A stretch of DNA of 64,000 nt, from positions 1-64,000 of the forward strand of contig CAIJMI010000004.1 of the NCBI GenBank assembly GCA_903821745.1, in the 5' to 3' direction. A program made the position numbers and the translations under genes. Within the stretch, counting starts at the first letter, position 1. Each line of letters opens with the position of its first letter. Of the stretch, positions 1-8,480 are shown in pieces. The stretch comes from Candidatus Gottesmanbacteria bacterium (GTDB lineage: Bacteria; Patescibacteria; Microgenomatia; UBA10105; UBA927). The notes under the pieces are model-generated. The model saw only the letters and a list, made by a program, of their open reading frames with translations, ran no database searches and was not told the DNA's origin.

Positions 1-525
1 ATTCTCATAACATGTACCCGTTGTTTTATTACAAGCATATCTTTGTGTTAAGGTTGGAGCTTGGGTAACTGTATTTGTGGGTTTTTTGATCGGCGTAGCG
101 GTACTTTTTACACAGGTATTATCACATTGGAGAAATGTTAGTGTGCCACCGGCACTCTCATAACATGTACCCGTTGTTTTATTACAAGCATATCTTTGTG
201 TTAAGGTTGGAGCTTGGGTAGGTGCTTTCGTAGGAGCTTTAGTAGGTGCTTTCGTAGGTGGAGTCGAGAGTATCCATCGACAACAAGAATTTTTGTTTGC
301 GCCTGTGCAGATTGATTCTGAAGTGGTAACACATGATATGTTCTGACATCCCTCCATATTAGGTCGTTTTGAACATGTTCCGCTTGTGGCTGCGTTACTT
401 CGAACATCCTGTTGTTGTTTTTCAACACTCCCAACAACAACGAATGTTGTGACGGCAAATACTGCAAGGACGATCATTGGAATAATCTGAATAAAGCCCT
501 GATGATGATGTGGTACTTTTTTCAT
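1..525 (-). CDS. Secreted or anchored Cys-rich repeat protein, 3' end outside the window
   Basis: An open frame of 175 codons runs without a stop from ATG at 525 to the window edge, so the C-terminus is missing. It begins MKKVPHHHQG, followed by one hydrophobic segment at about residues 10-34 (N-terminal anchor or signal). A Cys-containing segment comes next (Cys pairs around residues 56-85), then a Pro/Thr/Lys linker built from repeated KAPT units. After that come two copies of a short Cys module containing RYACNKTTGTCYE, spaced 51 residues apart. The repeat is exact at DNA level over 65 bp (3-67 and 156-220). This looks like an extracytoplasmic protein with disulfide-bonded modules. I do not recognise the family. 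No clear Shine-Dalgarno is seen. Confidence 0.75.
   Translation of the reverse strand, partial: MKKVPHHHQGFIQIIPMIVLAVFAVTTFVVVGSVEKQQQDVRSNAATSGTCSKRPNMEGCQNISCVTTSESICTGANKNSCCRWILSTPPTKAPTKAPTKAPTQAPTLTQRYACNKTTGTCYESAGGTLTFLQCDNTCVKSTATPIKKPTNTVTQAPTLTQRYACNKTTGTCYEN
3..67. repeat. 65-bp exact direct repeat, copy 1
   Basis: Bases 3-67 are identical to 156-220. The offset of 153 bp equals 51 codons, so the duplication keeps the frame of the Cys-rich protein. The lack of any silent difference suggests recent duplication or gene conversion. Confidence 0.9.
156..220. repeat. 65-bp exact direct repeat, copy 2
   Basis: Second copy of the 65-bp unit inside the Cys-rich repeat gene. More copies may lie beyond the window edge. 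Confidence 0.9.
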
Positions 526-885
526 ACTAAATAGACCAAAAAGCCAGGTAAATATGATGCACGATATATAACAAACAATATCGTAATAGAACATATGAGA
601 AGATTTTGAACGTTTGAGGAAATTTGAAAATATTTCTTATTGTGAATGAGTGATATCACTATTTGGAAGACAGGCACGTTCGTTTCCAAACCCCAAAGCA
701 GACGAGACCGCGCACGTCCTTATATAAATAACTATGGAGAAGAACATAATGTATGTCAATAAGCAAGATAGTCGATAACAACAAGATATTGAATGCTCAT
801 GAAAGGCACACAAATGAATCGCTAAAAAATAGCCACAAAAATATCATTCTTGACAAGATGCTAACAAATATGCAACGCTAGATGT
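526..885. other. 360-bp gap without a recognised gene
   Basis: AT-rich spacer between the divergent Cys-rich gene and the 70-residue membrane protein. It contains a perfect 12-bp palindrome at 649-660 (AGTGATATCACT) and a TTGACA hexamer at 850-855, which has no convincing -10 at the right distance before the ATG at 886. Nothing else is recognisable. Confidence 0.5.
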
Positions 886-1098
886 ATGAAGAAAAAAATC
901 GTCCGCCGCAAAACAGCAGCGCCTCGAGCAGCTAAAAAAACTGAGAAGAAAAGCTTTCTTCTTATGCTTAAAAGCTGGATGTTCGTCGTGATGGTTGCCC
1001 TTATGCTTGGCATAGGTGCAATTATTGGAAATTTCCTGAATATGGAAATGTCCGCGAGCACCCCACAAGTTGCTGGCGTCACCATCGAAGCAAAGTAA
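886..1098 (+). CDS. Small single-pass membrane protein, unknown function
   Basis: A 70-residue protein. The first 22 residues are very basic (KKK, RRK and KKTEKK clusters). One hydrophobic helix at about residues 29-50 follows, then a short polar tail. By the positive-inside rule the basic N-terminus should be cytoplasmic. There is no good ribosome-binding site. The overlapping minus-strand frames of similar length lack any protein-like pattern. Family not recognised; it stands alone before the two tRNA genes. Confidence 0.55.
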   Translation: MKKKIVRRKTAAPRAAKKTEKKSFLLMLKSWMFVVMVALMLGIGAIIGNFLNMEMSASTPQVAGVTIEAK

Positions 1099-1201
1099 CG
1101 TCCGTTATGTTTGCCCGACCATGCATCATCCCCCGTATGGGTTTATAGTTCCGTAGTTTTTTTCTAGAAAAACAAAGTAGCATATCATTGGGTGTTTGTT
1201 T

Positions 1202-1207
1202 TATAAT
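1202..1207 (+). promoter_or_regulatory. -10 box (TATAAT) for the tRNA-Ala pair
   Basis: Perfect TATAAT 21 bases before the first tRNA-Ala. Transcription would start near 1214 and leave a short leader to be trimmed by RNase P. The -35 region is weak. Confidence 0.55.
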
Positions 1208-1228
1208 GACTGCACGTCATATTTTTCC

Positions 1229-1299
1229 GGGCCCGTAGTATACCGGTAGAACGATTCCATGGCATGGAATAGAAAGGGGTTCGATTCCCCTCGGGTCCA
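1229..1299 (+). tRNA. tRNA-Ala (anticodon GGC)
   Basis: A cloverleaf can be drawn: acceptor GGGCCCG with CGGGTCC, anticodon stem ATTCC/GGAAT with loop ATGGCAT (anticodon GGC), and T stem AGGGG/CCCCT with loop TTCGATT. The G3:U70 pair and A73, the alanine identity elements, are present. The D stem has one A-A mismatch. CCA is not encoded. Confidence 0.93.
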
Positions 1300-1324
1300 C
1301 TCAAATACTTTTGTAAACTAATGG

Positions 1325-1397
1325 GGGCCTGTAGCACAGTTGGTAATGCGCCGCATTCGCATTGCGGAGATCACCGGTTCGACTCCGGTCAGGTCCA
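1325..1397 (+). tRNA. tRNA-Ala (anticodon CGC)
   Basis: Acceptor GGGCCTG with CAGGTCC, anticodon stem CCGCA/TGCGG with loop TTCGCAT (anticodon CGC), T stem ACCGG/CCGGT. G3:U70 and A73 mark alanine identity. CCA is not encoded. It lies 25 bp after the tRNA-Ala(GGC) gene and is probably co-transcribed with it. Confidence 0.93.
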
Positions 1398-1651
1398 CAA
1401 ATCCACCATGCTAATGAATGAATTGTCAAAAAAATACTTCATTTCCCCTCTCTTATCATGCGGTAATACAGAAAAATATCTTTTCTTAACAAGAAAAAGT
1501 AATAGAAATATAATGCGGGAAAAATAGAAATCCGTAGAAAAAAATCTCTACAATATATACTTCTTTAAACCAAGAAAAACGAATATAAAAGTTATCAATC
1601 AATGAGTATAGATTGATAGCAATCATTCTAAATAGATTGCCAATCTACAAC

Positions 1652-2728
1652 TTATTTTAAGTAAGACCGAGGGTCAACAAGGATCCCATTTTTCCGAACT
1701 TCAAAATGCAAATGTGTTCCCGTTGATCTTCCTGTGGATCCCATTTTTCCAATAATCTGTCCCTTTGCAACTCGATCTCCTTCTTTCACATAAATTGCCT
1801 GCATGTGACCGTACAATGTCGCGATGCCGTTGCCATTGTCAATCATGACATGTTGTCCATAATCATAAGTTAAATACTTGACCAGGACGACAATACCATC
1901 ACCTGCAGCTGCAACACCTGGACCTGATGGGTTTGCGATGTCCAGTGCCATATGATACCAGGATGGATACTGCGTCACGATACCGCTCGTTGGCCATACC
2001 AATTGTCCGTTTCCACCAGCAAACACCGATGGTGTAAATTGAATAATTTGTGCAGGTGCTTCCGGTTGAATACCACCTGGGATAATCAAGGATTGACCGA
2101 CAGTCAATGCAAAGGTATCAAGATCCGCAAAATCGTTAAACGGAAAGTTTACGATGTTTTGCGCATCAACCCGATATTTCTTTGCTATGGTATAGACAGT
2201 GTCTCCATCACGTACCTTATAGACGATTCCCGTCACTGGTGGTATTTTCAACACCTGATTAATGGCAAGAGCATCCCGGGTCATATCGTTCGCCCATTTA
2301 ATCGTATCAACAGACACGCCAAACTGATCTGCAACACGTTGTAGGGTGTCTCCTTGTTTTACGGTATAAGAAATCACCTGATCACGAGGCTTATCTGATT
2401 TTTGGGTGTCCACACCCTGTACAGTATCCAAAGACACAGCAACAGCTGAAGGGGGCGTAAAATCTCCAAGGGTATTGGGAATGGCTCCAGGATAGGAACT
2501 TGCCAGAATTGGAGCACTTGCTGCACCGGCAATTGCAAGAACAATTAACGAAATATGAAGGAAGGGCCATTGATAGGTACCACGCCGAGCCATTAAAATA
2601 TTTACAAGAACATCTTTACGGGACTCAAAAGTTCCCGCGGCATGGATAACGTGCCTTTCAATATAGAACCGCCACCCCTTCCCCCAATCTGCTAAGTCAT
2701 CTACTAATAGTCGCAAACTACGTTTCAT
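1652..2728 (-). CDS. LysM-M23 family peptidoglycan endopeptidase
   Basis: Predicted cell-wall hydrolase of 358 residues. I use the ATG at 2728 (preceded by GGTAGGATAC) rather than an upstream in-frame TTG. Order: a cytoplasmic amphipathic segment, one membrane helix at about residues 56-78, two LysM glycan-binding modules (about 119-164 and 168-218, each with a GDT motif), then an M23 metallopeptidase domain. Likely zinc ligands are H259 and D263 (HMALD) and the second His of HLH (H339, H341), with another conserved His at YGH (H308). M23 enzymes cut peptide crosslinks of peptidoglycan. The N-terminal anchor and LysM modules suggest a role at the growing or dividing wall. Family call is secure; the exact substrate is not. 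Confidence 0.92.
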   Translation of the reverse strand: MKRSLRLLVDDLADWGKGWRFYIERHVIHAAGTFESRKDVLVNILMARRGTYQWPFLHISLIVLAIAGAASAPILASSYPGAIPNTLGDFTPPSAVAVSLDTVQGVDTQKSDKPRDQVISYTVKQGDTLQRVADQFGVSVDTIKWANDMTRDALAINQVLKIPPVTGIVYKVRDGDTVYTIAKKYRVDAQNIVNFPFNDFADLDTFALTVGQSLIIPGGIQPEAPAQIIQFTPSVFAGGNGQLVWPTSGIVTQYPSWYHMALDIANPSGPGVAAAGDGIVVLVKYLTYDYGQHVMIDNGNGIATLYGHMQAIYVKEGDRVAKGQIIGKMGSTGRSTGTHLHFEVRKNGILVDPRSYLK

Positions 2729-3333
2729 GTATCCTACCAGGATATCAAAAAGACCTCCAAAACACAAATAGATCAGCAAGAAAAATCTGAACAAAAAACT
2801 ATATCAAATATATATAAAAAAAGTTAGTTGTGATCAAAATAGACGTATATATACTCTTATATATAAGAGTATATCATGAGACTGGTTTCTCTAACTTCAT
2901 TAAATGACATATTTCTTTCCTTTGTCGTTTGGTATTTTTTCAAAAATCTGTGAAATGACAACAAAAATAAATACAATTATAGGATAATATCCCGCACAAC
3001 ATGTGCATATATATACATATACTACGTAAAAAAACTGAGCAGTTTAAATTACATGAATTATGGCGTAACAACAAGCTAAATAAAATATACATCACTGATA
3101 TTTCTAATTTAGTCCTATAAGAAACTCTCTATCTAAGACCTATATACACCCTATAGTTTAGCCTCAGATAAAAAAACTTCCTCAAGGCTATTTGACATTT
3201 GTTTTCTACCCTATTGTAATAAATACATGAGAATAATTTTTGCTTCAGAAACCCACCCAAAAACCTCAAAATATTCCCGCACAGCCATGGGTCGCATGTT
3301 GTACATAACAAACACATACCGAATATTTTACTC
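2729..3333. other. 605-bp AT-rich intergenic region
   Basis: Spacer between the divergent M23 peptidase and the giant collagen-like protein. It contains a perfect 26-bp palindrome at 2849-2874. No tRNA, convincing ORF or terminator was found. A weak -35/-10 pair (TTGTAC near 3300, TATTTT near 3325) sits just before the ATG at 3334. Confidence 0.5.
2849..2874. repeat. 26-bp perfect palindrome
   Basis: The two halves match exactly around a TATA centre (arms with ATACTCTT and AAGAGTAT). There is no T-run on either side, so a dimeric repressor site is more likely than a terminator. It lies about 120 bp upstream of the M23 gene start. Confidence 0.6.
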
Positions 3334-6300
3334 ATGACAAAATTAACTCCATCATCTCAAGTAACTATAGGTCAAGCAGCTAAATTACTTGCTGTTTCCA
3401 AAGGCAGCATTCGTAATTGGATTAATTCCGGAAAACTAGATGGAACAATTGACATAAACGGCATTCACCTCATAACTCGTGAATCAATAAACACTATCAA
3501 AAGCACTCTTTCAGTATCAAATGAATCTATATCAAAAAAAATTACAGAATCAAAAGATATCAAAATATCACAAAAACCGCTCTCCATCAGCGAAGCAGCA
3601 CATTTTCTGCATATTTCAAAAAACACACTCCTTCGATGGGAAAAAGCAGGAATTATTTCCAGTGCTAGAACTTCCAGTAACGCCAGACGATATTTCCCAA
3701 AAGAACTCCTAAAAGTTGTTTCTTCAAGAACCACCTATCAACGGGTTCCAAAAAACGAGTTTGCCTTAGAACGTGTCGAAACACAAATTCAAAAAGCATC
3801 ACCGAAGGCAATCGTAAAAGCATCTTTTCCTTCCCCAATGCCTGGTATACAAAAACCACAGTATTTTGCACAACATGAAATTCCTGATGATCCAAATGCA
3901 CCACTTCCTCTTCCTCCTTTACCTCAACCCATGCCAGAAAAAATTATTATTTCTAAAACTTCTCCCTCCAATATCCCATTATCACCAAATATTAATACAT
4001 CAATACCTATCAAAGGAACTCAGATACCGAAAAACCTTTCACAAAAATACTGGCCCATTATATTTGCACTACTCCTGTTATTTCTTGGAATTGGCGCAGT
4101 GCTTTTACAAGTCATCGGTATTCAAAACCAACGATCGATTGCATCTAAAGCAACAGAAAATAAAACAGCAACTATCATCGAATCGGTGCAACCCACGATT
4201 CCCCCATCTTCTGCAGGTACCGTTCTCGGTGCTACAGGTCCAAGTGGTGATCAAGGACCAACAGGAGCAACCGGTGCTTCAGGAGCAACCGGTGCTTCAG
4301 GATTACAAGGACTTCCCGGTATAGTAGGAATGCAGGGTGCAACAGGAATAAGCGGTATACAAGGAACATCAGGAGCAACCGGTGCCTCAGGAACGACAGG
4401 AGCTGCGGGTGCAACGGGAATAACTGGCCCGACAGGTTCAACTGGTTCAACAGGTGCAGTCGGTGTTATTGGACCAACGGGCGCAACCGGCGCAACCGGA
4501 GAACTTGGACCAACAGGGGCAACGGGAACTCTTGGTCCAACTGGAACCACCGGCGCAACCGGAGAACTTGGACCAACAGGCGCGACCGGCGCAACCGGAG
4601 AACTTGGACCAACAGGCGCAACCGGCGCAACCGGCGCGACCGGCGCAACAGGGTCAATTGGACCAACTGGTCAAACTGGTCCAACGGGGTCAACAGGAGG
4701 AACCGGTGCAACCGGGTCAACCGGTGCGACCGGGTCAACCGGTGCAAATGGACCAACTGGTGCAACCGGGTCAACCGGTGCGACCGGGTCAACCGGTGCA
4801 AATGGACCAACGGGTGCAACCGGAGAACTTGGACCAACAGGGGCAACCGGAGGAACCGGTGCGACCGGTGCAAGTGGAACCAAAGGAATAACAGGGGCAA
4901 CAGGAGAAATTGGTGATTCTGGACCAACGGGTGCAACCGGCGCAACCGGTATTTATGGACCAACGGGAACCAATGGTGCAACAGGTCCGACTGGAACAAC
5001 TGGAGCAACTGGCGCAACAGGAGAACTTGGACCAACAGGGGCAACGGGAGCAACCGGCGCAACGGGAGCAACTGGCGCAACAGGAGAACTTGGACCAACA
5101 GGGGCAACGGGAGCAACCGGCGCAACGGGAGCAACTGGCGCAACAGGAGAACTTGGACCAACGGGTTCTACCGGTGCAACTGGCGCAACAGGAGAACTTG
5201 GACCAACGGGTTCTACCGGTGCAACTGGAGCAACCGGCGCAACTGGAGGAATGGGAATGACCGGTGCAACCGGAGAAAATGGTGCAAGCGGTCCAACCGG
5301 TGCAACCGGGTCAACGGGTGCAACAGGAATAGTTGGAAGAACAGGTGCAAGCGGTCCAACTGGTGCAACCGGGTCAACGGGTGCAACGGGCGCCACCGGC
5401 GCCACCGGAGAAAATGGTCCAACCGGCGCCACCGGAGAAAATGGTCCAACCGGCGCCACCGGTGCAACGGGCGCCACCGGTGCAACCGGAGAAAATGGTG
5501 CAAGCGGTCCCACCGGCGCAACCGGAGAGGCTGGTCCAACCGGGGCAACCGGAGAGGCTGGTCCAACCGGGGCAACCGGAGAGGCTGGTCCAACCGGGGC
5601 AACCGGAATTATCGGTGTCACAGGTCCAACCGGGACAACCGGTGCAACCGGTGCCACAGGAAGTATTGGACGAACCGGTCCAACCGGTGCAACCGGTGCA
5701 ACAGGACAAATGGGGGCAACTGGGGCAACTGGGGCAACCGGCGACAATGGACCCACCGGTGCAACAGGACAAATGGGGGCAAATGGTGAAGTGGTATTAT
5801 CCATTATTCCAACAACAGATAATCTCATCTTCCCCTATCCTGTCGTCAACAGAAGTATAGCCCTTGGAAGCACAACATTTTTACCAAGTGATAATCCAAG
5901 CACGACTGCTACAGCAAGCGCACTTATTCACTTAAATGGTGACACAGGAACAATATCCGGAGGAAATTTAGTATTAGGATACAACAGTACAAATCCTACA
6001 ATTACCACAGTTGGTGCAGGAGAAGATCTCACAATTAGTCCAGTCGGAGATGTAGTCATTACATCGCTTGTGGGTATTGGAACAACAACACCAACTGTTG
6101 CACTGGACGTTATTGGTGCAGGAAAATTTTCAACAGATCTTACTGCAGCTACAGGAACCATCACCCTTGCAAACACATCAGGTAACGTCACCATTGGAAA
6201 TGGTACAGGAACCATAGCATTAGCATCCAATGCGTTCAACGTCACTACTGCTGGAGCCGTTTCCGGTGTCACAACACTTTCCATGAACAATCAACTCACC

Positions 6301-8466
6301 AATAGTTATGCAAATGCTGCTGCTCTCAATTTAACTGGAAATGGCGCCGGTATTACCTTTACCGGAACTGGACCAAATCAAATTATTACTGCAGCCTCCC
6401 AAGATCTTGCATTAATGCCGGGAGGCAATGTGGGTATCGGATACACCGGTGTTGCAATTTCAGAAAAACTTACCATCAATGGCAACGTATCGGCAAAAAT
6501 ATTTAAGGATAATGACAATTCCAATTTTTATTTTGATCCGGCAGACGGAACAACATCACTGGTTGCAAATGGCAGCATTATTACCCTTGGAAATATTGGC
6601 ATTGGCTCAACAACAACGCCCACCAATGCTATTGAGTTAAACGGCGCGAATAAAACCATCAGCGCATCTGGAGACATCACGATTGATCCGGGTACAGGAA
6701 ATAAAGTGGTCATTGGAGTTGGGGGTGTCGGAAAACTTGATACAACAACCGTTGATCCTCCGTACACCATTGATGGTAAAGGCTATGCCACATTTATGCC
6801 ATCCATGGTTGGTGTCAAAGAAGAAACAACAGGCGTGGTCAACACAACGGAACATATATCTGGAATCGGTTATCGTTCTGTCATTGATTTTTCAAAACAA
6901 CCAGAAGGGTCTGATCTCTGGCTATTTTCAAAAACAACCGCACTCGTCAATACTATCAGCCAATTAGTGGTGATTCTCAATCCTTCCGGCAATACCAGAG
7001 CCTGGTATGATCTCGATACTACAAATTATCGTTTAAATATCTATACTGCAGAACCTTCCCGCGTTTCCTATCGCCTGACTGCCCCTCGGTTTGATGCAGC
7101 AAACTGGTTAAATACACGAGATGATGACTCTGTTCCTGGGTTTGTGATTAACAATCAACCGGCAATACCAGTTTCTGATGAGCCAAGTACACCGAGTAAT
7201 GATTTTTTGAGCTTAGATCTGACAAGACAAAATACCTGGTTTACCCTCAAAAATTCGGTCGGAACCATTATTGATGACTTGGGAAAATTTTCCTACGCGG
7301 TTATTGCAAACCTCAAAACTGGACTCTTACAGGTTGATACAATCGCCCCAATTCCAGGTGGAAACGATGCAGTAACCGTCAAATTACAACAAACGCAAAC
7401 GTTTGAAATCAAAGGGAATGACAAACCAGTTGCCTCATTTGACGCGATTGGCAATGCAACAATTGCAGGAACCTTCACTGCAGAAAATATTAAAGCTGCA
7501 GATACGTTATACGCAGACCGCATCGTCACAAGCTTTGGAAATATCGATGAACGGATCGCTTCGCTTGCTGCAACGATTGCAGAAACGGCATCGCCCAGTG
7601 CAATCACCACGGTTGAGCCGATCGCTATTCCCCAGCTTGCCGATACGCCAATACTGCCCGCATCAACAGCAGCACTGTTAACCGATCTATTTAAAAATCC
7701 ACAACCGGATCCAAATTACATTGATCTTTCAGGACACAAAATTCAGGCTGATATCATGACGCTCAACAACAATCTTTCTGTTCTTGGTGGGGTCGTTCTT
7801 GGAGAAACCATGGTGACAGGATCATTGATGATTGATGCATCCATTCTCATATCGGAAAACACCATCGATTCCCTCTCTGGACCGCTCTACATACAAAAAA
7901 CACAACTTGCGAATATTGATTTGATGAACGGCGCACTGGTTATCGATACCCTTGGCAACGCCACATTTGCCGGAAACGTCAATGTTGCAGGAATCTTAGG
8001 TGTGTCAACAATCAAGCCCAACACCTTTTCTGATATTACGATCGATTTAGCAACAGATTCCAATGATGCAACAAACTCAGCAACATCCAGTGCATTTGGA
8101 AAACTCATTGTCAAAGGAACTAATGGTCAGGCGGTTGCAACATTTAATGCTGATGGGTCTGCATCAATTAGTGGTGCCTTGTCGGCAACTGAAATCCTAG
8201 CAAGTAAATTTACGGTACAAACCGATCTGTCAGCAACAGACAGTGCAAAGACAGCTTCAGTTGGTGTTGGAAAACTGCTCCATGGAACAACAACGATCAC
8301 CGTTCACACGGACAAAGTGGGAACCAATTCACTCATTTTTGTGACACCAACGAGCGCCACAGACAAAACACTTTCTGTGATTACGAAAGAAGACGGAGCA
8401 TTCACCGTAGCAATTACCTCCCCAACGATCACCGATATCTCATTTAACTGGTGGGTAATTAATTAA
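3334..8466 (+). CDS. Giant membrane protein: two MerR-like HTH domains, one TM helix, collagen-like repeats, beta-rich surface region
   Basis: 1710 residues. Residues 9-50 and 81-127 are two MerR/excisionase-type helix-turn-helix domains (patterns like IGQAAKLLAVSKGSIRNW and ISEAAHFLHISKNTLLRW). A Pro-rich linker follows. Residues 239-263 form one membrane helix. Residues about 299-818 are roughly 170 Gly-X-Y triplets, mostly GAT, GPT and GEL, as in Bacillus BclA-type collagens. The remaining ~890 residues are Gly/Thr/Ile-rich beta-type repeats with GIGTTTPT-like motifs seen in phage tail fibres and surface proteins. The orientation implied is HTH domains in the cytoplasm and collagen stalk plus adhesin outside. 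Such proteins normally have no DNA-binding head. Function is inferred only: a surface fibre that may sense or tether, possibly with DNA contact. Confidence 0.88.
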   Translation: MTKLTPSSQVTIGQAAKLLAVSKGSIRNWINSGKLDGTIDINGIHLITRESINTIKSTLSVSNESISKKITESKDIKISQKPLSISEAAHFLHISKNTLLRWEKAGIISSARTSSNARRYFPKELLKVVSSRTTYQRVPKNEFALERVETQIQKASPKAIVKASFPSPMPGIQKPQYFAQHEIPDDPNAPLPLPPLPQPMPEKIIISKTSPSNIPLSPNINTSIPIKGTQIPKNLSQKYWPIIFALLLLFLGIGAVLLQVIGIQNQRSIASKATENKTATIIESVQPTIPPSSAGTVLGATGPSGDQGPTGATGASGATGASGLQGLPGIVGMQGATGISGIQGTSGATGASGTTGAAGATGITGPTGSTGSTGAVGVIGPTGATGATGELGPTGATGTLGPTGTTGATGELGPTGATGATGELGPTGATGATGATGATGSIGPTGQTGPTGSTGGTGATGSTGATGSTGANGPTGATGSTGATGSTGANGPTGATGELGPTGATGGTGATGASGTKGITGATGEIGDSGPTGATGATGIYGPTGTNGATGPTGTTGATGATGELGPTGATGATGATGATGATGELGPTGATGATGATGATGATGELGPTGSTGATGATGELGPTGSTGATGATGATGGMGMTGATGENGASGPTGATGSTGATGIVGRTGASGPTGATGSTGATGATGATGENGPTGATGENGPTGATGATGATGATGENGASGPTGATGEAGPTGATGEAGPTGATGEAGPTGATGIIGVTGPTGTTGATGATGSIGRTGPTGATGATGQMGATGATGATGDNGPTGATGQMGANGEVVLSIIPTTDNLIFPYPVVNRSIALGSTTFLPSDNPSTTATASALIHLNGDTGTISGGNLVLGYNSTNPTITTVGAGEDLTISPVGDVVITSLVGIGTTTPTVALDVIGAGKFSTDLTAATGTITLANTSGNVTIGNGTGTIALASNAFNVTTAGAVSGVTTLSMNNQLTNSYANAAALNLTGNGAGITFTGTGPNQIITAASQDLALMPGGNVGIGYTGVAISEKLTINGNVSAKIFKDNDNSNFYFDPADGTTSLVANGSIITLGNIGIGSTTTPTNAIELNGANKTISASGDITIDPGTGNKVVIGVGGVGKLDTTTVDPPYTIDGKGYATFMPSMVGVKEETTGVVNTTEHISGIGYRSVIDFSKQPEGSDLWLFSKTTALVNTISQLVVILNPSGNTRAWYDLDTTNYRLNIYTAEPSRVSYRLTAPRFDAANWLNTRDDDSVPGFVINNQPAIPVSDEPSTPSNDFLSLDLTRQNTWFTLKNSVGTIIDDLGKFSYAVIANLKTGLLQVDTIAPIPGGNDAVTVKLQQTQTFEIKGNDKPVASFDAIGNATIAGTFTAENIKAADTLYADRIVTSFGNIDERIASLAATIAETASPSAITTVEPIAIPQLADTPILPASTAALLTDLFKNPQPDPNYIDLSGHKIQADIMTLNNNLSVLGGVVLGETMVTGSLMIDASILISENTIDSLSGPLYIQKTQLANIDLMNGALVIDTLGNATFAGNVNVAGILGVSTIKPNTFSDITIDLATDSNDATNSATSSAFGKLIVKGTNGQAVATFNADGSASISGALSATEILASKFTVQTDLSATDSAKTASVGVGKLLHGTTTITVHTDKVGTNSLIFVTPTSATDKTLSVITKEDGAFTVAITSPTITDISFNWWVIN
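4228..5787 (+). repeat. Collagen-coding tandem repeat tract
   Basis: About 1.56 kb of 9-bp-based repeats encoding Gly-X-Y triplets. It includes larger exact units, for example a 27-bp unit present three times at about 5523-5603 (GEAGPTGAT type) and a roughly 63-bp unit repeated at about 5040-5160. Such tracts are prone to slippage. Confidence 0.9.
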
Positions 8467-8480
8467 CAGCGCTTCAAAAC

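Noticed and set aside
850..880. A sigma-70 promoter for the 70-residue protein (TTGACA at 850)
   Set aside because: No -10 at 16-18 bases; a start there would fall after the ATG.
3129..3335. A 68-residue minus-strand frame before the giant gene
   Set aside because: No ribosome-binding site, atypical composition, and it covers the presumed promoter of the giant gene.
4228..5787. Regular repeats suggestive of a CRISPR array
   Set aside because: There are no unique spacers, the repeats are in frame and encode Gly-X-Y triplets, and no cas genes are nearby.
4232..5860. Many long frames on both strands across the collagen tract
   Set aside because: They are shadow frames of the 9-bp repeat: low-complexity Pro/Val or Leu/Arg strings with no start signals.
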